Shown: positions 39,009-48,956, counted from the stretch's first letter. The stretch is 64,000 nucleotides of DNA from an uncultured Colwellia sp. (GCA_913058395.1 CAJXQI010000007.1:62001-126000), one strand, 5' to 3'. The notes: generated from the letters alone by a model not told the origin. Made by a program: numbers and translations.

Positions 39009-39854
39009 ATGACATACCAAGGTTTTGAAACATTTAACACCGAAGAAAACAACGGCGTTTTATCCGTAACATTTGATTACTCACCGGTAAACATTCAAGG
39101 GTTACCTATGATTGCCGATTTAAATGTCCTTGCACAAAAACTTGAATCAGATAGCAATGTTAAGGTGGTGGTTTTTCAATCTGCGCATCCAGAAATTTTT
39201 ATAGCGCATGCAGATACAAACTTCTTGAAAGATATGTCTGATAAAGCGGTATCTCGTGAAGAAGTGCAATTACTTGATTTGCAATTGGTGTTAGAACGTA
39301 TCAGTAAATTACCGCAAGCAACTATTGCAAAAATTGAAGGTTTTGCTCGTGGTGGTGGGCATGAGTTTGCACTTGCGTGTGACATGCGCTTTGCTGCACG
39401 AGGTAAAGCACGCTTTATGCAAATGGAAGTTGGTATGGGTATATTGCCTTGTGGCGGCGGGGCTTCTCGAATGGCACGTCAAGTTGGCTTAGGTCGAGCA
39501 TTAGAAATTGTATTAGGTGCTGAAGATTTCGATGCCGATCAGGCTCAAGCATATGGCACGATCAATAAAGCAATTGATGCTGATAAAATAGCAGCACATG
39601 TAGATGCTCTAGCTAAACGTATTGCACTTTGGCCATCAGAATCAATTAATGCGACCAAAAAGGCGGTATATGAGTCAATTGATTTACCTATTGCCGAAGC
39701 ATTGCGTGCTGAAGCTTATTGGTTATACCAAGCAACGAGTCAAACACCTGCGTTGAAACGTTTTAAGTGGGCTGATGATGCTGGCGCGCAGTTTGATATT
39801 GAAAATCAAAGAATATGGCCTGAATTACTTGTTAACGTTCAAGAGGTTAAATAA
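39009..39854 (+). CDS. Enoyl-CoA hydratase/isomerase family protein
   Basis: 281 residues from ATG 39009 (AAGG eight bases upstream; the frame opens at 38976). Crotonase fold with the oxyanion-hole region IAKIEGFARGGGHEFALACDMRFA and the second glycine element GMGILPCGGGASRMAR. The usual catalytic Glu of hydratases is not obvious, so isomerase, hydrolase or decarboxylase activity is possible. First gene of a three-gene operon with NTF2-like and SDR proteins. Confidence 0.85.
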   Translation: MTYQGFETFNTEENNGVLSVTFDYSPVNIQGLPMIADLNVLAQKLESDSNVKVVVFQSAHPEIFIAHADTNFLKDMSDKAVSREEVQLLDLQLVLERISKLPQATIAKIEGFARGGGHEFALACDMRFAARGKARFMQMEVGMGILPCGGGASRMARQVGLGRALEIVLGAEDFDADQAQAYGTINKAIDADKIAAHVDALAKRIALWPSESINATKKAVYESIDLPIAEALRAEAYWLYQATSQTPALKRFKWADDAGAQFDIENQRIWPELLVNVQEVK

Positions 39855-40258
39855 TGACTAAAATAGCTAATAAACGTTTAGTCGAAAATTTTTTTGATTA
39901 CTTTGTTAAGCCTGATGTTGATGGCGCATTATCGCTGCTTACAAAGAATGCGAAGTGGCGTGTTATGGGACAACAGGGCGGACTGCCAATTTCAGGTGAG
40001 ATGGACAGACAAGGTATTGCAGTTCTGATGAATGATATAAAAGAGCTGATGAGTGAGCGTTTACAGTTGATAGCTACAGGTTGGACAATTGAAGACAATA
40101 GGGTAGCCGTTGAAATTACTTCAAATGCGACTATGAAAAATGGCAAGAAATATCACAATTTGTATCATTTTTTGATTGTTATCTCTGACGACAAAATAGA
40201 GACCATTCGTGAATATATGGATACTGATCAAGTTAAACGAGTATTTTTAGATAGTTAA
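39854..40258 (+). CDS. NTF2-like/SnoaL-fold protein
   Basis: 134 residues with the cone-shaped NTF2 fold pattern: N-terminal VENFFDYFVKPDVDGALSLLTKNAKWRV, then LYHFLIVISDDKIETIREYMDTDQVKRV at the end. Such proteins are often isomerases or hydrolases of small ring compounds, or have no enzymatic activity. The start overlaps the enoyl-CoA hydratase stop (TAATG), so the two are coupled. Confidence 0.82.
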   Translation: MTKIANKRLVENFFDYFVKPDVDGALSLLTKNAKWRVMGQQGGLPISGEMDRQGIAVLMNDIKELMSERLQLIATGWTIEDNRVAVEITSNATMKNGKKYHNLYHFLIVISDDKIETIREYMDTDQVKRVFLDS

Positions 40259-40324
40259 CATGAGCGTGTCATTAGAGAGAGGCGCTAGTGGCGCTATTTA
40301 TTTTGAAGTTAAGTGAAGGTAATT

Positions 40325-41155
40325 ATGAAAAAAATAGTGCTCATTACCGGCTCTACTGATGGAATTGGCTTAGAAACAGCTAAATTAATGCTAAGTTTAG
40401 GTCATAAGGTATTATTACATGGCCGTAACGAAGCAAAATTAGCGCAAGTAAAACAGCAATTATCACCTTTAGCTGAAATTGAAAATTATATTGCTGATTT
40501 ATCCGATTTAGCGCAAGTGAATATATTTGCAGAAAAGGTCAGTCAAGACCACCCTCAGCTTGATATATTGATTAATAACGCGGGTGTTTATAATGTATCT
40601 GAAATAGTATCTAGTGATGGTTTAGATGTGCGCTTTGCTGTCAATGTGCTGGCTCCGTACTTGTTGACTAATAAACTTATCAAAAATTTAGGCATTACAG
40701 GACGAGTGATTAACTTATCCTCTGCAGCGCTAGCGCAAATACGGCCTAGCGAATTAACTCAACCTAGCGCTTTATCTGATAGTCGAGTATATGCAAAAAG
40801 TAAGTTGGCACTAACCATGTGGTCACGACATCTAGCCTTAAAACTTGGTCAAAATGGCCCTGCAATTATTGCGGTTAATCCAGCATCTATGCTTGCGAGT
40901 AAAATGGTAAAAGAAGCTTATGGCATAATAGGAGGTGATTTAACTATTGGTGCTAAAGTGTTAGTGAAGGCTGCTTTGTCAGCAGAGTTTTCAGCTGCAT
41001 CAGGGTTATATTTTGATAATGATATTGGTGAATTTACGAGTCCTCATGTTGATGTCGCAGATGAAAATAAAATAGCAGATTTAGTCAGGGTTATTGAAAA
41101 CACCAATGCCCGTGCATTATCGTCAAAAGAAAGTAATGAGACTAAGAATATGTGA
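40325..41155 (+). CDS. Short-chain dehydrogenase/reductase (SDR)
   Basis: 276 residues from ATG 40325 (GAAGG upstream; a GTG at 40313 is in frame). NAD(P)-binding TGSTDGIG, structural NNAG, and catalytic Ser (INLSSAA) with YAKSK are all present. It oxidises or reduces an unknown alcohol/ketone. Third gene of the operon, convergent with the LysR gene. Confidence 0.9.
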   Translation: MKKIVLITGSTDGIGLETAKLMLSLGHKVLLHGRNEAKLAQVKQQLSPLAEIENYIADLSDLAQVNIFAEKVSQDHPQLDILINNAGVYNVSEIVSSDGLDVRFAVNVLAPYLLTNKLIKNLGITGRVINLSSAALAQIRPSELTQPSALSDSRVYAKSKLALTMWSRHLALKLGQNGPAIIAVNPASMLASKMVKEAYGIIGGDLTIGAKVLVKAALSAEFSAASGLYFDNDIGEFTSPHVDVADENKIADLVRVIENTNARALSSKESNETKNM

Positions 41156-41172
41156 CTTTTTCTTGGTCATTA

Positions 41173-42075
41173 TTAATCATTATACTTTTCCCAATATGGG
41201 GCCTCACCAAAGTAATCAGAAAAGTAATTTATAAAGGCTCTGACTTTAGGAGCTACCAAATGCGAACTTGGATATACCGCCCAAATATCCGTAGAAGAAA
41301 CTAAAGGATAATCTTTTAGTATTTGGACTAATTCACCAGTGCGCAAATGTTTATATGAACACCAAATAGAACTCATTGTTATACCAATTCCATTAATGCA
41401 AGCATCTCTAACAGCTTCTCCATTGTCTCCCCTAAAGTTGTTTACCGTTTTTATTGTTTCACGACCAGTAGAAGTTTCAAACTGCCAGTTTTCTAAGCCC
41501 ATGAAATTTGTGCATTGATGCTTTAATAAGTCTTGTGGTGTTTTTGGTTCACCGTATTTTTTTAAGTAATCAGGAGAAGCACAAATAATTCGTTTATCTG
41601 AAGCTAGCTTTCGTGCAATAAGAGTTGAATCATTTAATGATGCATCACGAATTGCAATATCAAAGCCACCTTCTACCATATCAATAATGCTATCGCTTAA
41701 TTTAATGTCAACTTTCAAATCAGGATATTTAGACAAGAAGCCTTCAAACGCAGGAATCATGTGCATGCGACCAAATGATGCAGGGGCAGTTACTCGTAAA
41801 GTTCCTTGAGGTGAAACACTGCCACTTCCAATAGCTGCTTTTGCAATCCCTATGCTGGCAAGCACATTTTCTGCATGTGGCAAAAAAGCTTGTCCTTCTT
41901 CAGTTAATGAAACTTGCCGTGTTGTTCTATGAATAAGTCTGACGGATAAGCCATTTTCTAGTTTGCTGATATGAGCGCTGGCGACAGCAGGTGAAAGTCC
42001 TAACTCTTTTCCTGCTGAGCTAATGTTATGCGTGGAAGCAATTCTTACAAAAAGTTTAAGGTGCTCAATATTCAT
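41173..42075 (-). CDS. LysR-family transcriptional regulator
   Basis: 300 residues. The N-terminal winged helix has FVRIASTHNISSAGKELGLSPAVASAHISKLENGL, and the LysR effector domain follows, of the CrgA/DsdC-like type (GTLRVTAPASFGRMHMIPAF, GFDIAIRDASL). It is convergent with the SDR operon and transcribed towards it, so it may or may not control that operon. Confidence 0.92.
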   Translation of the reverse strand: MNIEHLKLFVRIASTHNISSAGKELGLSPAVASAHISKLENGLSVRLIHRTTRQVSLTEEGQAFLPHAENVLASIGIAKAAIGSGSVSPQGTLRVTAPASFGRMHMIPAFEGFLSKYPDLKVDIKLSDSIIDMVEGGFDIAIRDASLNDSTLIARKLASDKRIICASPDYLKKYGEPKTPQDLLKHQCTNFMGLENWQFETSTGRETIKTVNNFRGDNGEAVRDACINGIGITMSSIWCSYKHLRTGELVQILKDYPLVSSTDIWAVYPSSHLVAPKVRAFINYFSDYFGEAPYWEKYND

Positions 42076-42186
42076 GGTTTATTTACTCATTTTAAATAGA
42101 AATAAGAAACTGATACGATACTCTTATATGTTATCAATTAAAAACAAGTACATGTGTGTTTTTGAATCCCAACCTTAAGCTAGCTA

Positions 42187-43047
42187 TTACAAACACCCCA
42201 TACCAATATAAAGTTGGCGCTGTGACAAGTCACCATGAATTTCACGGCGACCATGCATTACGCGTTTATTATCAATCAACACTAAATCACCATCTTGCCA
42301 TTGCACTTCATGGGTGAATTTTTCAGCAAGCACGGTTAATTCGTGTTTAAGTTGCTCCGATATTTCTTCACCATTAAATAGCGTAACTTTCGGAGGTTGA
42401 TAGTTAAAGGATGGACCCAAAATAGCGTTGGCGAAAGCTAATTGGTCAGAAAAAGCACCTGTAATGCAAGGATTAATGGCTAAATGATAAGTTAAGCTAT
42501 CGTCACTATTTAATACCGCTTGTTGATTTGGCGCTAGGGCATTTAAGTCTTGTAAGTGTTGTTCATTGACCTCAGCGGCAGTTGATACTGTAGGGTGCTG
42601 ATCTACAACATATTGACGCCACAACGCGGAAGGTAGGGTACGAGATACCGTTATAGGTTTTTTGAACAATGTTTTTAATTCATTTGACATATGTTGATAT
42701 ATTTCAGCACCATCACAAACCGTGGTTTGAGAGCCGCTTTCCGCACTTTTTGCACTGTAAAAGGCAATTAAATCAGGTGGTAAAGGAGTGTTCCCATTTT
42801 CAATATGTAAGCCAACAGCTGCAGTGCCAGCATTCACTTTTTGCGTGCTGTCATTGCTATATTCTCGTGCTGGGTCGAAAGTCAGTTGACGACACATGGC
42901 TTTCATCACTTGACTAAAGTTCTTTAGGCTCAGATCGAAATTTCTTAGTAGCACCCAGCCCGAATTTGCTAATATTTGCTTTGCGTCAGCGAGTACGTTA
43001 TCAGCAATAATCTCAGTGTTATTGGTATTTACTATAATGTTTTTCAT
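42187..43047 (-). CDS. TauD/TfdA-family (clavaminate synthase-like) dioxygenase
   Basis: 286 residues from ATG 43047, which has GAGGG seven bases upstream. The 2-oxoglutarate/Fe(II) double-stranded beta-helix is indicated by LHIENGNTPLPPDLIAFY near the N-terminus and VLIDNKRVMHGRREI near the C-terminus (distal His). The first metal motif appears as HIE rather than HxD, which is seen in some family members. The substrate is unknown. Confidence 0.82.
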   Translation of the reverse strand: MKNIIVNTNNTEIIADNVLADAKQILANSGWVLLRNFDLSLKNFSQVMKAMCRQLTFDPAREYSNDSTQKVNAGTAAVGLHIENGNTPLPPDLIAFYSAKSAESGSQTTVCDGAEIYQHMSNELKTLFKKPITVSRTLPSALWRQYVVDQHPTVSTAAEVNEQHLQDLNALAPNQQAVLNSDDSLTYHLAINPCITGAFSDQLAFANAILGPSFNYQPPKVTLFNGEEISEQLKHELTVLAEKFTHEVQWQDGDLVLIDNKRVMHGRREIHGDLSQRQLYIGMGCL

Positions 43048-43689
43048 GGTAGCGCCCTCAAGTGAAAACAATAATTCTACGTTGTAATTAATAACTAAGG
43101 CTTAGTATTAACCTTCAATCTTAAGGGAGGCTTAGCAAAGTTAATAAACTGAAAAATGTTTATTAACTTTTGGGAAAAAGGGAGGGGAAAGAGAGAAAAA
43201 GGCAAAAAAAAACGTTTACCTGAATCAGATAAACGTATTACAAAACATAAAACACTAAGGGGAATAAAAGTCTCTCGTATAGTAAGAGTGGTTGTTTAGG
43301 GGAAAGTTCAATATGCATGAGATTATATTTCTTTATTTCTTTATTTGTTTTCTTTCTTTTCTTTTTATTAATTCACCTGCAGAACTTACGTGAATGTTGC
43401 TGACTCTTAGATAGTGACAACTAATGAGAATCGTATAGCCCAATGATAAAATTTAACATGTGGGCTTTGTTTTGTGACGTTTGCTGTTATTTTAAATTAA
43501 CCTTAAATAGTCTGCTTTGCCACCAAAGCGGTCATAGACGCTTTAAATCATAACGATGCCTATTTTTGAAAATGGGCATGCTCTACGCTTCTGGAAAATA
43601 TGATAAATCGAAAGAACAATAACTACCTGATATTGACTTGCCTATGTGTTGAAGTTCAATAATAAATTTTTGTCGTGTAGCAATGGGGG
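43048..43689. other. Non-coding region upstream of the dioxygenase gene
   Basis: 642 bases without a convincing gene. It contains copy A of a 109-bp repeat (43201-43309) followed by a strongly T-rich stretch (43325-43370). The remainder shows no ORF with a ribosome binding site. Confidence 0.5.
43201..43309 (+). repeat. Structured repeat, copy A
   Basis: Matches 46219-46325 over its length. It holds an ACGTTTA/TAAACGT hairpin, the shared word AACACTAAGGG, a second hairpin-like segment around CTCTCGTATAGTAAGAG, and ends GAAAGTTC before a T-rich stretch. Possibly a small RNA, a leader, or a MITE-like element. Confidence 0.75.
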
Positions 43690-43812
43690 CTAAAATGTTA
43701 GGTAAGAAATTAAAGGCACAATCAATGCGATTGATGCAGCAATTGGCAAAGCTTTGCGATATCGACTTTTATGACTTACTTCATTAATACGCTGCTGTAA
43801 CTTTAAATCCAA
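43690..43812 (-). pseudogene. Possible remnant of an anti-sigma or membrane-anchored protein
   Basis: A 40-codon frame from TTG 43812, with AAGGA five bases upstream, encodes a basic helix (LQQRINEVSHKSRYRK) and a membrane helix (ALPIAASIALIVPLISYLTF) before the stop. The arrangement resembles the part of an anti-sigma factor that follows the zinc-finger region. It lies just after the sigma-factor pseudogene and is probably a relic of the same locus. Confidence 0.35.
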
Positions 43813-43838
43813 GTCATTCCTTAACTAAGGTTTAAGGC

Positions 43839-44220
43839 TTACCAGTTGTTTTTAATCCCTTTAACACACTCTGCTTCTTGAAAGCAGTGCTTACACTCAT
43901 CTATATGTTCTTTGCAATAGAAAATAGATATGTTGAAAATTTAGATTCATTGTGAAAATTGGACGTTTTTTGTAAAGCTCAATAAATACTTCCTGAGTTA
44001 AATCTTCTGCATCATGATTATGTTGTTTAATCTGAAAATAAATGAATTCAAAAGTCCTTTGTTTATGTTTATATCGCAGAACAAGTAGTTCATAAGAAAT
44101 CCTTGAATCATTTAAGAATCGGCCAACGAGTGCCTCATCTGATGGCTCATCAGAATCCTGATTCTTAAATGGTTCAACTTTTAGAGTGTTATCCAACTTC
44201 CTTTTGAATACTGAGTTCAT
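43839..44220 (-). pseudogene. ECF sigma factor, frameshifted and fused to an anti-sigma remnant
   Basis: The first ~90 codons encode ECF sigma region 2 (DEALVGRFLNDSRISYELLVLRYKHK ... DAEDLTQEVFIELYKKRP). After this the frame yields nonsense and stops at 43897, but the next frame reads NESKFSTYLFSIAKNI, the conserved continuation. Region 4 is absent. A third frame then reads HIDECKHCFQEAEC, the HxxxCxxC of a zinc-finger anti-sigma, to a stop at 43839. At least one frameshift and a deletion joining sigma and anti-sigma genes are needed to explain this. Confidence 0.75.
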
Positions 44221-44228
44221 TAATCTTT

Positions 44229-44283
44229 CTCAAAACTCAAAACTCAAAACTCAAAACTCAAAACTCAAAACTCAAAACTCAAA
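44229..44283. repeat. Heptanucleotide tandem repeat (CTCAAAA, about 7.9 copies)
   Basis: Seven full units and six bases of an eighth. It covers the stop codon of the secreted protein gene (44265-44267) and reaches to nine bases before the sigma pseudogene start. Each unit on the minus strand contains GAG, next to the start part of a weak ribosome binding site. Unit length 7 is not a multiple of three, so slippage could change frames, though the stop of the upstream gene lies only two units in. Confidence 0.95.
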
Positions 44284-44846
44284 TTTTTAGTTTTCATTTG
44301 CAATTTTGTAGCGTAAAGATCTGTAACAGGTGTGTTCTCGTCAACGATTTCAAAACTTAAATTATCAAACCATACTTTGCCATTTCCATTTAACAACACA
44401 CCGTAAGCCATCTTTGTTGCGTTAGCAGGTACATTTAGAACCATAGTATACTTAGCCCATTCTGTACTTTTTTTAATTGGTCTATTATTCATATTATCGA
44501 ATGCTAACGTTTTCTTTTTACCGCCATCAACTCTAAACCAACCACCTGTCCATCCAGAGACATCCTGAGTTTTGATGTAAATAGTTAATTGAACTCGCTC
44601 TCCTAAATAGTCTTCAACACTTGAGTTCTGCATTAATGTACCAAAACCTTTTGATTCAGCAGAGTTAGATTCAATGAATGCAGATTTACTGCCATCAAAA
44701 GTAACACTTTCATCTACGCCCATTTTGTAGTCAGAAGGAGCACTACCTGCTTTAAACCAACCTTCGGGTAGAGCATCTCCAGCTAAAATTGGCAATGAAG
44801 TCATTGTCAAAATACTTACGAATATGGCTACATAATATTTTTTCAT
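44265..44846 (-). CDS. Secreted beta-sandwich (carbohydrate-binding-like) protein
   Basis: 193 residues. A signal peptide ends near LPILAG, followed by one jelly-roll-like domain: SKSAFIESNSAES...GTLMQNSSVEDYLGERVQLTIYIKTQDV, then WAKYTMVLNVPANATKMAYGVLLNGNGKVWFDNLSFEIV. This pattern is found at the N-termini of secreted hydrolases and in CBM-like modules. Here it stands alone. Its stop lies inside the heptanucleotide repeat, and AAAGGAAAT precedes the start. Ligand unknown. Confidence 0.78.
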   Translation of the reverse strand: MKKYYVAIFVSILTMTSLPILAGDALPEGWFKAGSAPSDYKMGVDESVTFDGSKSAFIESNSAESKGFGTLMQNSSVEDYLGERVQLTIYIKTQDVSGWTGGWFRVDGGKKKTLAFDNMNNRPIKKSTEWAKYTMVLNVPANATKMAYGVLLNGNGKVWFDNLSFEIVDENTPVTDLYATKLQMKTKNLSFEF

Positions 44847-45356
44847 TTTAAATTTCCTTTGTTATTGTTGACCTTATGTATGTAACCAGTCAAAAAGATT
44901 AGTTCATTTATTGTTGGTGAAAATAAATATAATAATACACAAACTATCAAAACCGACATATAGACAGTTGTATATTGTTTCTTTATTTGTGCTGTTATTA
45001 GAGACAATATTGCTGAGAAAACCTTGCTAATGCTGACTTGAGATTCATAGCTAACTCCAAGCAATGGAGGTCAACGGCAGCAATGATCTTTCAGCAGTAA
45101 TAGGACAACGAATTGCAATCTTATAATTTGATTGCTTAGAGACCTTTTTTATTAATTTTCATGAAGGTTTTAAATCTGTTCAAGAGTACTGATACAAAAT
45201 ATCCTATTAGTTGCTACTCGCTTAGCTCCAGGCTAGAAATCCATTGAATAAGAATTTTCACTTTAGTTGAAAGTCCACAGGTTGCTCATTCGTTAACCTT
45301 GATATTTCACCAACTAATACCAACCTAATAATAAACTTCATCGAATTAAGTGCATT
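44847..45356. other. Region without a convincing gene
   Basis: 510 bases between divergent genes. A 73-codon minus-strand frame (44843-45064, TTG start) with a hydrophobic centre exists but lacks a ribosome binding site. No repeats or hairpins of note were found. Confidence 0.4.
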
Positions 45357-46178
45357 ATGTTGTCTTATGTTTTACCACTGTTTATTGGTTTGCTACTCAT
45401 TGGCTATTTGGCGGGAAAGCCTTACTGGCGTGAATACAAACGTTCGCTTATTAAGCGCAAGCCATTTAAAAAACAATGGCGAAAAATAATTCAACAAAGA
45501 ATGCCATATTTCAAACAAATGCCTGCTGATTTGCAATTGCAATTAAAGCAACATATTCAAGTATTCTTAGCAGAAAAAGAGTTTGTTGGCTGTAATGGCG
45601 TGGTGATCACAGACGAAATTAGAATAACCATCGCGGCGCAAGCATGTTTATTATTGCTAAATCGAAAAACAAACTATTACCCTAAATTACGTACGATACT
45701 GGTTTACCCAAGTGCGTTTGTAAAACAGCAACAAACACGCAATGCTGATGGCGTTCAGTTTACGCAAAAAGTAGTGCTGGCAGGGGAGTCATGGGATTTT
45801 GGTAAAGTGGTTTTATCATGGCAAGATACGCTTGATGGCGCACAAATTCCTGATGATGGTCGCAATGTTGTTATTCATGAGTTTGCTCATCAGCTCGACC
45901 AAGAAAATGGCCCAGCTAATGGCGCACCAATTTTAGATGCTCAGCAAAGTTATAATTGTTGGTCTGAGGTGTTTCTTGCACAATTTACCTTACTACAAGA
46001 GCAAGCTAGAGTAGGAGCGCCATCGTTATTTGATTATTACGGGGCAACAAATCCGGCGGAATTTTTTGCCGTGGCGAGTGAGGTATTCTTTGAGCAATCA
46101 GCACAATTATTTCGTGAGTACCCTAAATTGTATCGCCAGCTAACTCAGTATTACACCATTGATCCTATGCATTGGTGA
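45357..46178 (+). CDS. mtfA: Zinc metallopeptidase MtfA (M90 family)
   Basis: 273 residues. An N-terminal hydrophobic segment (YVLPLFIGLLLIGYLAG) is followed by the MtfA core: QIRITIAAQACLL-like EIRITIAAQACLLLL and the gluzincin motif VVIHEFAHQLDQENG, with later EFFAVASEVFFE giving the third metal ligand. In E. coli MtfA binds the glucose repressor Mlc and so affects ptsG; the target here is unknown. It is monocistronic. Confidence 0.92.
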   Translation: MLSYVLPLFIGLLLIGYLAGKPYWREYKRSLIKRKPFKKQWRKIIQQRMPYFKQMPADLQLQLKQHIQVFLAEKEFVGCNGVVITDEIRITIAAQACLLLLNRKTNYYPKLRTILVYPSAFVKQQQTRNADGVQFTQKVVLAGESWDFGKVVLSWQDTLDGAQIPDDGRNVVIHEFAHQLDQENGPANGAPILDAQQSYNCWSEVFLAQFTLLQEQARVGAPSLFDYYGATNPAEFFAVASEVFFEQSAQLFREYPKLYRQLTQYYTIDPMHW

Positions 46179-46218
46179 TTTGGTTTAAGTAGGTAGTGGA
46201 TTGCAAAATTAAAAAATA

Positions 46219-46325
46219 GGCAAAAAAAAGCGCTTACCTAATCAGTAAACGCATTATAAAAACATGAAACACTAAGGGAAATAAAGCCTCTCATATAGTA
46301 TGAGTATCAATTTAAAAGAAAGTTC
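46219..46325 (+). repeat. Structured repeat, copy B
   Basis: Second copy of the element at 43201-43309, same orientation, 41 bases after mtfA. The first hairpin reads GCGCTTAC / GTAAACGC with one mismatch, so its outer A-T pair in copy A is G-C here, a compensatory change. The second hairpin CTCAT/ATGAG is perfect in this copy. Confidence 0.75.
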
Positions 46326-46441
46326 CGACAAGTTTAATTTTATTTTAAATTTTTAGTGCTTTCTTTTAACTATGCTCAAGTGTTGTGTTAATAAATAGTT
46401 AACATATCCAATAAATGTTAACTATTTTAGTGGTGATTAGC

Positions 46442-48664
46442 TTACTTTAAATCAAAGCGATCTAATTGCATTACTTTCACCCAAGCATTAACAAAGTCGT
46501 TGATGAATTTTTTATCCGCATCATCTGAAGCATAAACTTCAGCGATAGCACGTAATTCTGAGCTAGAGCCAAAAATTAAATCAACGGGCGTTGCTTGCCA
46601 TTTGAACTTCCCTGAGCTTCGGTCAAAACCTTGGTAGATGCCTGCCTGTGATTCATCTTTTTGCCATGTTGTTGACATATCTAATAAGTTAACAAAGAAG
46701 TCGTTGGTTAATACGCCAGGCTGTTTGGTGAACACACCTAAAGTAGAACCATCGTAGTTGGTATTTAATACACGCATTCCGCCAATCAATACCGTCATTT
46801 CAGGCACATTTAAACTAAGTGAATTGGCCTTATCAACTAACATTTCTGCTGGTGACATGTAACTTTCATCAGTGAAATAGTTTCTAAAACCATCTGCTTT
46901 AGGCATTAAGTAGTTAAATGATTTAATATCTGTTTGCGCTTGTGAAGCATCTGCTCGTCCCGGTGTAAATGGCACAGTTATGCTAGTTCCTGCTAATTTT
47001 GCCGCATTTTCAATAGCGGTTGCACCAGATAAAACAATTAAATCGGCAAGTGATATTTGTTTACTTGATGATTTACTATTGAAGCTACGCTGTATGCTGG
47101 TAAGTTTGGTTAACACCTTCTTTAATTCAGCAGGATTGTTAACAGCCCAAGTGTTTTGTGGTGTTAAGTTGATACGTGCACCATTAGCGCCGCCACGCAT
47201 GTCAGTGACACGATGACTCGAAGCTGCCGCCCATGCTGTTTTGACTAATTCAGCATTAGATAAGTCCGACTTTTTTATCTGCTTTTTAAGCTTTGCAATG
47301 TCGTTTTTGCTAACGAGTTTGTATTCAATTGCAGGAATAGGGTCTTGCCATAATAATACTTCACTTGGTATTTCAGAGCCTGCGTATCTAGCTCTTGGCC
47401 CCATGTCACGATGAGTTAGCTTGAACCAAGCTTTAGCAAATGCACGATCAAATTGACTTGTATCAGCTCTAAAGCGTTTAACAATTTTTAAGAACTCAGG
47501 GTCTTCTTTTAATGCTAAATCTGTGGTGAACATAATAGGCGCATGCCGCTTATTGGGAATATGAGCGTCAGGCACTAAATTAGCCGCAGCTTTATCTTTA
47601 GGTATCCATTGAATTGCACCTGCTGGACTTGTAGTGATAACCCAGTCGAAGTTCATTAAGTTATCCAAATAGTTAGAAGACCACTGTGTTGGCGTTGTTG
47701 TCCAAGCACCTTCTAAGCCGCTGCTAGTTGTATCAGCTCCAACGCCAGTGCCACATTTATTTTTCCAACCTAAACCTTGCTGCTCGATACTGGCGGCTGC
47801 GGGCTCTGCACCAACACACTGATCTGGTTTTTTAGCGCCATGGGCTTTGCCTAAAGTATGCCCACCTGCTAACAGTGCAACAATTTCTTCATCATTCATT
47901 GCCATTCGTCCGAACGACATTCTAATGTCTTGTGCTGCTAATAATGGATCAGGTTTGCCATGTGGGCCGACAGGATTTACATAAATTAAACCCATTTCAA
48001 CGGCGGCAAGAGGGCCTTTAAGTTTGCCTTTTTTGTCTCTTCGTTTATCATCAAGCATGGCAGTTTCAGGTCCCCAATAAACTAAATCAGGTTCCCAGTC
48101 ATCACTTCTGCCACCGGCGAAACCAAAGGTTTTAAAGCCCATTGACTCTAATGCAACGTTACCTGAAAGTACCATTAAATCAGCCCACGAAATTTTACGA
48201 CCGTATTTTTGTTTTACCGGCCATAGTAAGCGTCGAGCTTTATCTAAATTAACGTTATCAGGCCAACTATTTAACGGGTCAAAACGTTGCTGTCCGCCTG
48301 ATGCGCCACCACGACCATCATGTACGCGATAAACGCCTGCGCTGTGCCATGCCATACGAATCATCAGCGGCCCATAATGCCCCCAGTCAGCGGGCCACCA
48401 TGATTTTGAATCGGTAAGTGTGGTTTGAATATCTTTCTTCAGTTGTTGTAAATCCAGTGTTTCAAATTCTTTTGCGTAATTGAATTCTGCGCCGTAAGGG
48501 TTTGACTCAACACTATGTTGGCGTAATGGACTTAAGTTTAATTGCTCAGGCCACCAAAACTGGTTGGTTTTGGCTTCTCCAAGCGCTAAGGCAGAAGTAG
48601 AGAGTGTCATCGACGAAATGGCGACAGTAACAGCAGCCGCTAGTGATAGTGTTTTTTTAAACAT
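46442..48664 (-). CDS. katG: Catalase-peroxidase KatG with signal peptide
   Basis: 740 residues from ATG 48664 (GGGGA upstream; the frame extends to 48697). Unusually it begins with a signal peptide ([21 protein letters not shown]), so it should be periplasmic like KatP, not cytoplasmic. The distal side has [18 protein letters not shown], the cross-link Tyr is in [11 protein letters not shown], and the proximal His is in [14 protein letters not shown]. The second, haem-less half is complete. It removes H2O2. Divergent from oxyR, which probably controls it. Confidence 0.96.
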   Translation of the reverse strand: MFKKTLSLAAAVTVAISSMTLSTSALALGEAKTNQFWWPEQLNLSPLRQHSVESNPYGAEFNYAKEFETLDLQQLKKDIQTTLTDSKSWWPADWGHYGPLMIRMAWHSAGVYRVHDGRGGASGGQQRFDPLNSWPDNVNLDKARRLLWPVKQKYGRKISWADLMVLSGNVALESMGFKTFGFAGGRSDDWEPDLVYWGPETAMLDDKRRDKKGKLKGPLAAVEMGLIYVNPVGPHGKPDPLLAAQDIRMSFGRMAMNDEEIVALLAGGHTLGKAHGAKKPDQCVGAEPAAASIEQQGLGWKNKCGTGVGADTTSSGLEGAWTTTPTQWSSNYLDNLMNFDWVITTSPAGAIQWIPKDKAAANLVPDAHIPNKRHAPIMFTTDLALKEDPEFLKIVKRFRADTSQFDRAFAKAWFKLTHRDMGPRARYAGSEIPSEVLLWQDPIPAIEYKLVSKNDIAKLKKQIKKSDLSNAELVKTAWAAASSHRVTDMRGGANGARINLTPQNTWAVNNPAELKKVLTKLTSIQRSFNSKSSSKQISLADLIVLSGATAIENAAKLAGTSITVPFTPGRADASQAQTDIKSFNYLMPKADGFRNYFTDESYMSPAEMLVDKANSLSLNVPEMTVLIGGMRVLNTNYDGSTLGVFTKQPGVLTNDFFVNLLDMSTTWQKDESQAGIYQGFDRSSGKFKWQATPVDLIFGSSSELRAIAEVYASDDADKKFINDFVNAWVKVMQLDRFDLK

Positions 48665-48833
48665 GTTATTCCCCAGTTTTAATACAGACTTATACACTGT
48701 TGATAAGCCTCAGTGCTTAAAGCTTAGAACTGGTGTTAGTGTTTTTATAATTGATTGATTGGAAGATAGTATTCTGTTTTTTAAATGTATAATGTAATTC
48801 TTAATAAAAACAAATGTTTACATGGGCTTTTTG

Positions 48834-48848
48834 ATAGCTTCTAGTTAT
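48834..48848. promoter_or_regulatory. OxyR-like half-site ATAG-N7-TTAT
   Basis: ATAGCTTCTAGTTAT matches the E. coli consensus ATAGnTnnnAnCTAT at all but one fixed position. It lies in the katG-oxyR intergenic region, 170 bases before the katG start and 109 before oxyR. The second half-site expected seven bases away is poor. A TATAAT at 48870 could serve oxyR. Confidence 0.5.
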
Positions 48849-48956
48849 GAGCTTGGACGAGTAGGCTAGTATAATTTAATAAATTGATTAAACTGAGGTT
48901 TATGTTCAGTAATAACTATTAACAGCGCTTCTTTATAAGTGCTAATACGGATAATT

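Noticed and set aside
44843-45064. 73-codon minus-strand frame with a hydrophobic centre before the secreted protein
   Set aside because: It starts with TTG, has no ribosome binding site, and its end merely runs through the ribosome binding site of the next gene.
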